From NCBI GenBank assembly GCA_051004815.1, contig JBPCJY010000062.1, positions 1 to 27,383 of the forward strand: 27,383 nucleotides of DNA, given 5' to 3'. Shown here piece by piece: positions 15,863-23,600 of this stretch (positions are counted from its first letter, which is position 1; every line of letters starts with the position of its first letter). The position numbers were made by a program, and so were the translations under genes. The notes under the pieces were generated by a model that saw nothing but the letters and a program-made list of their open reading frames with translations, did no database searches and was not told the DNA's origin. This DNA is from JBBQXY01 sp051004815 (GTDB taxonomy: Bacteria > Chloroflexota > Ktedonobacteria > Ktedonobacterales > Ktedonobacteraceae).

Positions 15863-17347
15863 CTATCCTCGTGCTAAAAAAGCTTTGTAGTGAGTGGTAG
15901 CGGCCACCACTGTGGTAGTGTCGCCCACCTGCTGGAACTTTACGTCGGTCTCAATCGAAGAAAATTCACCTTCCGGTTCCTGTTTCTTCTCTTCACCTTC
16001 CGGCTCCTGGTGTTTCTCCTCAACCAATGGTTCGGCTGGCTGTTGTTTCTCCTCGGCTGAGAGTTCGGCTGGCACGTCAGCTGGCTGCGATTTCTCCTCA
16101 GCCAATGGCTCGGTTGACACGTCGGCTGGCTGTTGCTTCTCCTCGGCTGAGAGTTCGGCTGGCACAGTTTGAGCGGTTTCCTCTTTCTGCTCTTCAGGCA
16201 GAGATTCCGTTGCCACGGCTTGTTCTGGCTCTTGTGCCTTTTTGCGCGGTTTCAACTCAATGCCATGCAAAGCAGGATCGTTGAACTGCGGCAGGTTCAT
16301 CTCAAGGCGAATGGCTTTGATGGCCTGATAGACATCACCGGGCTTGAGTGAGAGCTGTTCGGCGATTTGCTTATGCACACCGACAGTCGGCAAAGGCAGA
16401 AACGGCTCGTAAAGCTCTTTGATCTTCTCCAGCTCTTCGCTACTCCCTTTGTAGCTCTGTATCTCCCACCAACTGGGTATGTTCTGTCGATCACGCAAGT
16501 CTTTGATGATTTTCTTGACCGCGGCCTTGGGAATGCTCATTTCGTGCGCAATCTGCGTGCGAATACCATCGAACTCCGTGGGGACGGCCAGCTCAAGATA
16601 GCGATTCTCCACCTGGGCGATCTGCTCATCTGTTGGCTTAAATGGTTCTGGCGGTGGAATTTTCTCTTTCTTGGGCTTCGGCGGTGCAGCCGATTTCGGC
16701 TTGGACGGCTTCTTCCCCCTTGGCATGCCGGGCTTACCACCGGGGCGGAACTTATCGGTCCGCTCTTCACCAGGTCCACCTGGGCGTGGTGGGCGATTGC
16801 CTGTCATGGGTTGACGTGGACGTTGCTCGGCGGTATCAGGCAAACCCATACCACCACCTACACGGTAGGGCGTAGGCGTGCGGTAATTGTTTTCGCGAAA
16901 ATTGCCGGGGCCACGAGTATCGCCTTCGCGGAAGCCACCGGGGCCGCGATATCCCCCCTCACGGTAGTTGCCAGGGCCACTGGGACCAGAAGAGCCTGAA
17001 GGGCTATACTGGTTGCCACCACGTTCCTGCCCGCCGCGATTGTCTCGTGGTGCGGGGGAGGAAGGAATTTTCGGACGTGCAGGTTGATCCGGCTGACCGA
17101 CCTTCACATCATTTTGCGCATCCAACCAATGGCTGGTGCCGCCGGCAGCCGGTTTTGGCTTTGGCGGCGGTGGCACTGGCCGCGCTGGCGTGTTCGCCTG
17201 CCCGGTCGGTTGCGTAGTTGGCGGTTGTTTAGCGGCCAGTTTCTCTTTCCTGGCTTTTTGCGTGCAATCGGGGCAAGTGAGATCCTTAGCATTTGCCGAC
17301 TGAAACCACTTGCCGCAGGTATTGCAACGCATCTTTGTTTTGCTCAT
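15863..17347 (-). CDS. Zinc-ribbon protein with RG-rich tract, duplicated HTH-like units and acidic repeats
   Basis: The protein has 494 residues from the ATG at 17347. That start is chosen because AGGGGAAAA precedes it and the predicted transcription start near 17402 excludes the ATG at 17404. The N-terminal zinc ribbon has C8, C11, C25 and C28. A Pro/Lys then Gly/Arg-rich disordered tract (about 40-235, RGPGGFREG-like) resembles RNA-binding RG regions. Two similar helical units follow (about 238-296 and 304-356). Each has a tyrosine-containing helix, a TQIAHEMSIP or KQIAEQLSLK segment like a helix-turn-helix, and an N-(I/L)-P ending. Acidic repeats (about 376-462) precede a short conserved-looking tail. 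It is probably nucleic-acid binding; the exact role is unknown. Confidence 0.85.
   Translation of the reverse strand: MSKTKMRCNTCGKWFQSANAKDLTCPDCTQKARKEKLAAKQPPTTQPTGQANTPARPVPPPPKPKPAAGGTSHWLDAQNDVKVGQPDQPARPKIPSSPAPRDNRGGQERGGNQYSPSGSSGPSGPGNYREGGYRGPGGFREGDTRGPGNFRENNYRTPTPYRVGGGMGLPDTAEQRPRQPMTGNRPPRPGGPGEERTDKFRPGGKPGMPRGKKPSKPKSAAPPKPKKEKIPPPEPFKPTDEQIAQVENRYLELAVPTEFDGIRTQIAHEMSIPKAAVKKIIKDLRDRQNIPSWWEIQSYKGSSEELEKIKELYEPFLPLPTVGVHKQIAEQLSLKPGDVYQAIKAIRLEMNLPQFNDPALHGIELKPRKKAQEPEQAVATESLPEEQKEETAQTVPAELSAEEKQQPADVSTEPLAEEKSQPADVPAELSAEEKQQPAEPLVEEKHQEPEGEEKKQEPEGEFSSIETDVKFQQVGDTTTVVAATTHYKAFLARG
16034..16165 (-). repeat. 42-bp direct repeats in the acidic region
   Basis: 16034-16075 and 16124-16165 are identical but for one base, 90 bp apart, with a more diverged unit between. 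They encode the AELSAEEKQQPA pattern. The 90-bp period keeps the frame, so copy number could vary without breaking the gene. Confidence 0.75.
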
Positions 17348-17408
17348 GCGTTTTTCCCCTGTACCACTAGAAATTGCTGTACTTTGTTTTGCGTCGGAAT
17401 GCACTGCT

Positions 17409-17437
17409 ATTTTAGCCCTTATAGGAGGCTTTGTCTA
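17409..17437 (-). promoter_or_regulatory. Sigma70-like promoter of the zinc-ribbon/HIT/GT/prs operon
   Basis: On the minus strand TAGACA (5/6) and TAAAAT (5/6) are separated by 17 bp. Transcription would begin near 17402, about 55 nt before the chosen ATG. It is the only good promoter found ahead of the six closely spaced genes. Confidence 0.6.
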
Positions 17438-17770
17438 GCCCCTGTTTCTCGTGGTTGCTGAGCATGGAGGAAGACATTTTTGTCCAGATGTGTTCAATGA
17501 TGACTAGCAAAATATACTGGCTTTGCTGTCAAAACTGAGTTCTCCATCAGGTTTCGTGTGTTCTGAGTAGGGAAACACCCAGCTTTAAGCCCTCTCTTCG
17601 GTACTACTCGAAAGGCGAATAACGGGTAAAGCGGGTAAACGCACAATCCCTGATCCTATGTAGGAACTGCTTGCGTCGTGTAGCTTGTCATGCTATACTG
17701 GAATTGCAGCAGGCTAAAAGCTCGTAGCCCGATTGAGGGGTTGCAAATCCTATGGTCTGATATTTACCTC
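17438..17770. other. Intergenic upstream of the RM-like block
   Basis: No gene is visible. A plus-strand promoter-like pair TTGCGT-17 bp-TATACT is at 17671-17699 and could serve the methyltransferase with a long leader. No terminator or repeat of note was found. Confidence 0.35.
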
Positions 17771-17799
17771 TTGACAAAGTGGACTAAAAAGTGATTACT
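17771..17799 (+). promoter_or_regulatory. Possible promoter for the methyltransferase
   Basis: A perfect TTGACA is followed after 17 bp by ATTACT, a poor -10 (3/6). It lies about 110 nt upstream of the start. The perfect -35 is the main support. Confidence 0.35.
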
Positions 17800-17907
17800 T
17801 CCCATTCGAGATTGAAACCTCAGTTTATCAAAGTTAATGCAAAGAGTCTGTTAATATTTTAAACAGCCATGGCTCTCGCCTGGGATTGAAACAAGGAGAA
17901 GATGCTT

Positions 17908-18894
17908 ATGATGCAAGAAGAGCAGTTAACGGTACCTTCTGTTGCTTCATTCTTTTCGGGTATTGGTGGCTTTGATCTCGCTTTTGAAAGAGCCGGTTTT
18001 CATATTACTATGCAATGTGAGATTGATCCGTTCTGTAATAGAATTCTAACTAAGCATTGGCCGCAAGTGAGAAAGTATAAGGATATTCGTGAGGTGAAAT
18101 ATGCAGATGTTCCTTCCTCTGATATCTGGGTGGGAGGATTCCCGTGCCAAGATATCTCATTGGCTCGCATGGGGTCAAGAACAGGGCTTAAAGGAAAACG
18201 TTCTAGCCTCTTTTACGAATTTGCTCGGCTTATTGGAGAATGTTTGCCCCCAATTATTGTTCTCGAAAACGTCTCGGGTTTGCGAAATAGCCATGGTGGA
18301 CGAGACTTCCAAGCCATTATTCACACATTGGCCGAGTTCGGGTATGGTGTGGGATGGCGTGTGCTTAACAGCAAATATTTCGGAGTCCCCCAATCACGTC
18401 AAAGGGTCTATATTGTTGGATGTTATCGAGAAAGGAGAGGTGCCGCAGAGATTCTTTTTGAGCCCGAATGCAGCCGTGGGGATAATACGCCGGGCGGACA
18501 GGATGAACAGGAAACTATTTCCACCTTTAAGGCAAGCTTTGGAGATTTTAGCAAAGGCCCCATCGTCCAAGGACTTGCATACTGTCTCTACGCATGTTCA
18601 GCACGTCATACAGGCACAGACTGGAGTAGAACTTACGTTAGCTACCCAGATGGAAGAGTTCGACGACTAATGCCTAGTGAGTGTGAAGGTATACAAGGTT
18701 TTCCTGAGAACTGGACGCTGCCAATCGATTCACTGGAAGACTTAGATAAGTTAGATACACTGCGTTATACAGCTTTAGGGAATGCGGTAACTGTGCCTGC
18801 TGTTGAATGGTTGGCTAAAAGAATTCCGCCTGTGCTACGACGGATGAAGGAAACTTCTTTCACAGAAGTGACAAGCCAGAAAATGACTGTATAA
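17908..18894 (+). CDS. DNA cytosine-5 methyltransferase
   Basis: The protein has 328 residues from the ATG at 17908, which sits 9 nt from an AAGGAG site; ATG codons at 17902 and 17911 are less well spaced. It carries the C5 motifs in order: FSGIGGFDLAFERAGF (I, SAM binding), GGFPCQDIS (IV, catalytic Cys about residue 80), LENV (VI), QSRQRVYIVG (VIII), RRLMPSECEGIQGFPENW (IX) and GNAVTVPAVEW (X). The target-recognition region between VIII and IX is short, about 75 residues. It methylates cytosine C5 in a short DNA site that cannot be predicted here. It faces an HNH nuclease gene and overlaps it by 35 bp at the 3' ends. The DNA is visibly more AT-rich than its surroundings, consistent with transfer. 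Confidence 0.95.
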   Translation: MMQEEQLTVPSVASFFSGIGGFDLAFERAGFHITMQCEIDPFCNRILTKHWPQVRKYKDIREVKYADVPSSDIWVGGFPCQDISLARMGSRTGLKGKRSSLFYEFARLIGECLPPIIVLENVSGLRNSHGGRDFQAIIHTLAEFGYGVGWRVLNSKYFGVPQSRQRVYIVGCYRERRGAAEILFEPECSRGDNTPGGQDEQETISTFKASFGDFSKGPIVQGLAYCLYACSARHTGTDWSRTYVSYPDGRVRRLMPSECEGIQGFPENWTLPIDSLEDLDKLDTLRYTALGNAVTVPAVEWLAKRIPPVLRRMKETSFTEVTSQKMTV

Positions 18895-20062
18895 GCTCTT
18901 CATTCCTGCGTTCCAGTAGACTTGGCTTTGGCCAGTTCAAAACCTGATTAGGTAAGCGATTTTTAGGTATTTCGCCTACAACTTGACGAAGTATGTCTAT
19001 GCTAAAACTTGGTTCGGATAATACTTGCTTAGCAGCTTCCGATAACTCAATATAATATTTCCCTTCCCGAAACAAAATTAAAAGTATCCCTTCATCAAAA
19101 GCCCAGTGGTGGATTTTACATAGTGTTACTCCGTTATATACTTCATCGAGTTCATAATCTGCCCATGGGAGGATATGGGCAGCGTCAACTCCGGGTATAT
19201 CGTTTAACTTAGTTGAAGGAAAGATTCCTCCACACATAACACATCTGTGCTGATAAGCAGTACGAACTGCATTTCTAAAACGTACACTAGCGGCACCGCG
19301 TCGTCTTGCCCAAATCTGCCATTTGATACGCTCTCGAAGGCGTACTTCAATCTGTTCTGGTTCAATTTGGTCGAGTGACGTAGGTCTATCTTCAATAACT
19401 TCACCCAGAGCATAAAGGAGTGCTGGCACAACATCTGTAGTTCTAGTATAAGGATATTCTAGCTCAGTACAATAGCGTTCCATAAGCTTTTGTAAATTTT
19501 CAATGAGTTGGTCAGCAGCTTTTGGGATTGGCTTTTTCGCTCTGGCAAGTGTTTCATGTTGTCTTAAAAGAGTACTGATTTCTAAAGGGAAGCTATCTCT
19601 TTGTCGCCAAATTTTTTCAATTTCTCCTATGCGTTTTTGAACGGCTATCTGTTCGGCTTCAATAGTCTGGTTTTTACACTCAACAGTAAGAACTTCTGCT
19701 TTGAAAAAAGTTTCGTCTTCAAGATGTATAATCTCTCCGAAATGGATGTTTTTAATGATATAACTATTATTCTGAAGAACAAGCTCACCAGCACCCATAT
19801 GAGGTTCTTCACGAATTGGATGTGGCATCAGTAATGCATTAGCAAGTTGTAGTTGTACCTGGGGGTGAGTTCCTTTAGGTTCAACTCGTAGCCGATATTT
19901 TCCTTGATCCTTAGTGAGTTTGATTCCAGGATAGAGAATAATCTCCCCTATTCGTAATTGCATCGAATTGTCTAATAAATCACCAGGTTTGATACCATTA
20001 GGAGCATAGTCCGAAAGCTCATATTCACCTCGTCCTCCACTAGGCTGAAAAGTAATGCGCAT
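18860..20062 (-). CDS. HNH endonuclease, probable restriction enzyme
   Basis: This 400-residue protein ends in an HNH_2-type nuclease (about 262-330): CVMC (C274, C277), DAAHILPW (H296), N310 in YNGVTLC, H318/H319 and AFDEGILLI. The N-terminal ~130 residues have a beta-rich look and no family I recognise; a charged helical middle (about 135-250) follows. Pairing with the facing cytosine methyltransferase and the small HTH protein upstream makes restriction endonuclease the likely role, with the N-terminal region for DNA recognition. An alternative is a methylation-dependent nuclease. The ATG has an AAGGGAG site. The regulator gene ends 66 bp upstream on the same strand, as C and R genes often do. 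Confidence 0.85.
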   Translation of the reverse strand: MRITFQPSGGRGEYELSDYAPNGIKPGDLLDNSMQLRIGEIILYPGIKLTKDQGKYRLRVEPKGTHPQVQLQLANALLMPHPIREEPHMGAGELVLQNNSYIIKNIHFGEIIHLEDETFFKAEVLTVECKNQTIEAEQIAVQKRIGEIEKIWRQRDSFPLEISTLLRQHETLARAKKPIPKAADQLIENLQKLMERYCTELEYPYTRTTDVVPALLYALGEVIEDRPTSLDQIEPEQIEVRLRERIKWQIWARRRGAASVRFRNAVRTAYQHRCVMCGGIFPSTKLNDIPGVDAAHILPWADYELDEVYNGVTLCKIHHWAFDEGILLILFREGKYYIELSEAAKQVLSEPSFSIDILRQVVGEIPKNRLPNQVLNWPKPSLLERRNEELIQSFSGLSLL

Positions 20063-20128
20063 ATTAACACTACTCCCTTCAATGTTTTTCTAATCAGATC
20101 TTTCGATAATCGCTCGATAACCAGATAT

Positions 20129-20347
20129 CTATGCTATGTTGTCGTCATCTGGTATGTACTCCATCAAATCATAAGGAGTGACGTCGAGCGTTTTCGCGAG
20201 TTTATTCAACGTCGTGGTTGTTACCTCGTGATCTGGATGCCTCCAGATTGTTTGAATGGTTTTGTAGGCCATGTTAGCTTCTCGTGACAATCGAGACATG
20301 CTAAAGCCTTTTGCTATCGCTATTTCTCGTATTTTTAAGCGAATCAT
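20129..20347 (-). CDS. Small XRE/HTH_26-type regulator, probable RM controller protein
   Basis: The protein has 72 residues from the ATG at 20347. Upstream in-frame codons add an unlikely tail, and MIRLKIREIA is a typical beginning for this family. The helix-turn-helix covers about residues 14-40 (SMSRLSREANMAYKTIQTIW), followed by TLNKLAKTLDVTPYDLMEYIPDD, as in Cro/C1-type proteins. The ribosome site is weak (AGGA at long spacing). It precedes the HNH gene on the same strand, and a perfect 28-bp palindrome lies 86 bp upstream. It probably times expression of the nuclease against the methyltransferase, as C proteins do. A phage-type repressor role is possible but less likely. Confidence 0.82.
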   Translation of the reverse strand: MIRLKIREIAIAKGFSMSRLSREANMAYKTIQTIWRHPDHEVTTTTLNKLAKTLDVTPYDLMEYIPDDDNIA

Positions 20348-20432
20348 GACTGCAAGCGTTCCTACCTCTTGTTTTGTCGTATGCCGATTGTACCAACAGC
20401 TCCTCTTATTTGGAACTACGCCTATAATCGTG

Positions 20433-20460
20433 GTATATAACATACTAGTATGTTATATAC
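20433..20460. promoter_or_regulatory. Perfect 28-bp palindrome, probable operator of the RM controller
   Basis: Each half reads GTATATAACATACT and the two halves are exact reverse complements with no loop. It has no T-run, so it is not a terminator. The position, upstream of the small HTH gene, fits an operator bound by a dimeric XRE protein. Confidence 0.65.
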
Positions 20461-20597
20461 TAAACGTATGTGTAGTAGACATTCAGCACAATGCAGAAAA
20501 ATGAGAGTGAAGGTGAGGCTTGAGCAGGCAACGATGGCACATGCGGTTAAAAGATATTCAATGGAGGTGCTGATTTCCTGTATGTAATAGCACAATC
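20461..20597. other. Intergenic remainder between the HTH gene and the helicase gene
   Basis: No supported gene. It lies between the palindrome and the hairpin downstream of the helicase gene; no recognisable promoter pair was found. Confidence 0.3.
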
Positions 20598-20641
20598 GGA
20601 GGGCATCATTGCGTAGCCCAAGCCACACGATGATGTCCTCC
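20598..20641 (-). terminator. Hairpin downstream of the helicase gene
   Basis: Arms GGAGGGCATCAT (20598-20609) and ATGATGTCCTCC (20630-20641) pair with one mismatch across a 20-nt loop. It begins 13 nt after the helicase stop on the minus strand. There is no clear T-run, so it may stabilise the mRNA end rather than terminate. Confidence 0.35.
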
Positions 20642-20654
20642 ATCCACACTCCAG

Positions 20655-23600
20655 TCACCTTTCTTCATTGAAGAAACGGTCAACTTCTTTGATGTTGGAG
20701 GTGCGGTGGGCTGGTGGCAGGGCATCCAGCACAAGCTTCCCGTAGCCCTTGCTGTAGAGGCGACTGTCGAGAATAGCCATCACGCCGCGATCTTCGCGAC
20801 TACGCAACAGGCGACCCAGCCCCTGCTTGAGACGTAGCACCGCCTGGGGAAGGACATAGATGCCAAACCAGTTCTCGCCCGCCGCTTTCATCTGAGCCAC
20901 GCGTGCCTCGTGAACAGGATCGTCGGGCGGATCAAAGGGAAGTTTATCGATGACGACCAACGACAGAGCCTCGCCCGCGATATCGACCCCTTCCCAAAAG
21001 CTCTTCAAGCCAAAGAGGATGGCTCCTTGCTCCTCGCGGAAGCGGCGTGTCAACTCGATACGGGACATGTCGCCTTGACGGAGCAGAGGATAATCCAGGA
21101 ATGGGGACATCAAGTCATACGCCTGATCGAGCATACGTTTGCTGGAAAAGAGCAGGAAGGCCCGGCCATGCGAGAACTTGACCAGACGGTACATCTCTCG
21201 TGCAATGGCTTTCGTATAGTCATCGGAACCTGCGCCATAGACGGGTGCTGGCACGTCGCGTGGGAGATAGAGCAGCGCATTGCTTTCGTAGTCGAAGCTG
21301 AGCGGCAGGATGCTTTCGAGCACTTTGTAACGTTCGTTGTCATTTAAACCGATGCGGCGGCGATAGTAGGCAAAATTGGGGCCTTTCTCCTCTGGCCTGA
21401 CAGGATTAGGGCCAACAGTTGCCAGTGTAGCCGAGGTGCAGATCACGTTGCACTTATCGAAGAGACGCTCCTTGAGCCATTCCGTAACATCCAGCGGCGC
21501 GGCTGATACCTGAAGCTGAGGGCCACCACGCTGTCCCGCCGCGCCCACGCGCTCGACATAATACACAAACTTGTCGGGTTGATCGACGGCGAAGACGGTG
21601 CGGATGTTCTGAGCCAGATTCTGTGTGCGTTTCAGCAGCTTGTCGAAGAGTTGCTCATCTTTCTCCGGCATGTTTTTCGGACGTTGTTTGCGTAACGAAT
21701 CGGCCAGATCGGCAATGGCTGTGGCGAGTTTTAGACCTTCCTCAAACGGTGCTTGCAGGTTGGCGCGACCTTTGTAGCCAGGATCGGCCACCAGTCGAAG
21801 GCGTTCCCAGGCATGCATCAGTTCTCGATTCGCGTTATCTTGCAGGCTCAACTGGCTATGGTCTTTGAGCATACGTTGGGCCAGCAGCATCACCACCGAA
21901 TTGGAACTGATGGTGATAGTGAAGGAACGCGTGGCCTCCTCCTCCAAGTGATGGGCCTCGTCAAGGACAATGATGTCGCGTTCCGGCAACAAGTAGCCGT
22001 CCATAGCGGCGTCCAACAATAGGAGCGTATGGTTGACGACGATGACCTGCGCCCGCTCGGCTTTGGCTCGCATCTTGCGTACATAACAATCCGAGAAAAA
22101 GCTGCATTTACTCCAGGCGCACTGGTCGCTGTCGGTGCAGACCTTGCTGCGAATTTCAGTAGAGAGTGGGAAATCGAGCGTTTCAAAATCTCCATTAAAG
22201 GCGGCATCGGGATCGTTGGTGATATCCACCAGCCGCGTAAACTCGCGGTTCTTGGCATAGTACTGCATGCCGTTGCGCTCGCTCTCCATGCGGTCGAGGC
22301 AGAGATAGTTGCCGACGCCTTTCACCAGAGCCGCATCAAAAGGCTTGATATGCTGCTGCACAAAGGGGATATCCTTGTAAAAGAGTTGCTCTTGCAAAGC
22401 TTTATTGGCGGTGCTAATAATGGCGACCTTGCCGGAGCGCACGATGGGTACGAGGTAGGCGAGACTATTATGGGTTGGAATCATAGATTTACCAGCGAGA
22501 TAGAGATGGCTTTGAGCATCAACCTGAATGCACCGTACCGGACGTGAAGGTACCTCTCGAATTGCGACAACATAGCGAAATCGATTGCGCTCAGGGCTAT
22601 AATTGCGTAGCCTTTCCTTATGGGTATTAACCTTGCGCGGGAGCCGAAAAACCTGTGTCTTTGTTGTGAACGCAAGTGTCCACTTTGGCCCGCAATCTTT
22701 TCCGTTAAGCCGAGCACGCCCGCAACGAAGTGTAGGCCGTAAGCCTAGTGAACACGCTAGTTCATGTGTATCATACGCGAGCTGTGGACTTGTCGTGGTA
22801 AACTCAACAGCACCTGTATGGCTGACAGTTCCATCTGTATCGAGGAGACCTGCCAGGAGGTCTCGCCGTTGCTGTTCGGACGAACGTAGGTATATCGTGG
22901 GAATGTGCTTGTTAAGCCAGAGACCAAGCGTACGTAGGCGACCAGTCATACCAGGCTGCCATCGATTTGTAGCCTTACCGCTTTCATCATCAACCGCGTA
23001 TAGGTATGGACGCTTCAAGGAACGGACTGTGTAACCATCTTTCTCTATCTCAGTGATGAGGTCAGGATCAGCAGTAGTGATCTGGCTGCTGCGGCTACTT
23101 CCATCACCGAGCCAGACGCCGAGAAAATAAGGTGCGATAGGTAAATCGGCACTGGGAAGCGTGAGAGGGCCTGCGACCTTGATGGCGTGATTTGCTCGCG
23201 ACGTTGCACTTACTGTTAATGTGTCTGCCATCTTCTCTGTAGTGATAAGAGTATATGACCGCCCATCTCTGCGTTGTTCAAGGAGGTCTTTCGCCATGCG
23301 ATCTCTCACATGCATAAGAAGTGCTGAACGTGGATAGCGTGCGGGCTGTTTGTTTGTGTTAACGGGTGCTATCTTGTGTGCAGCTTGGTATACGCTCCAG
23401 TGATGGCCTCCAATGAGTACTGTTGCCTCATCTATCGAAAGAATATCGCTTTCATTTTGAGAGTAAGCAATAAGTTCGTCAAGCATGGCAAGCTGATTCG
23501 AAGTAATGAAATTTTTTGCTGTGTAGGTAGCAGTCTTTGGAGTATTGATCCACTTGCGGTCTGCTGCTGTATAGGAAACCCACTCATGCTCGGCATCAGC

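Noticed and set aside
17725..17755. tRNA T-arm-like GGGGTTGCAAATCC
   Set aside because: No matching acceptor, D or anticodon stems could be placed around it.
17810..17892. Two GATTGAAAC ends spaced 74 bp apart, like a CRISPR repeat-spacer unit
   Set aside because: Aligning the 36 bases that end in each copy gives agreement only in the last 9 bases plus scattered matches. No third copy or cas gene is present.
20422..20643. Minus-strand frame of about 73 residues with a hydrophobic helix just after the helicase gene
   Set aside because: It has a fair GGAG-5 nt-ATG start, but runs through the hairpin and the 28-bp palindrome and resembles nothing known; likely chance.
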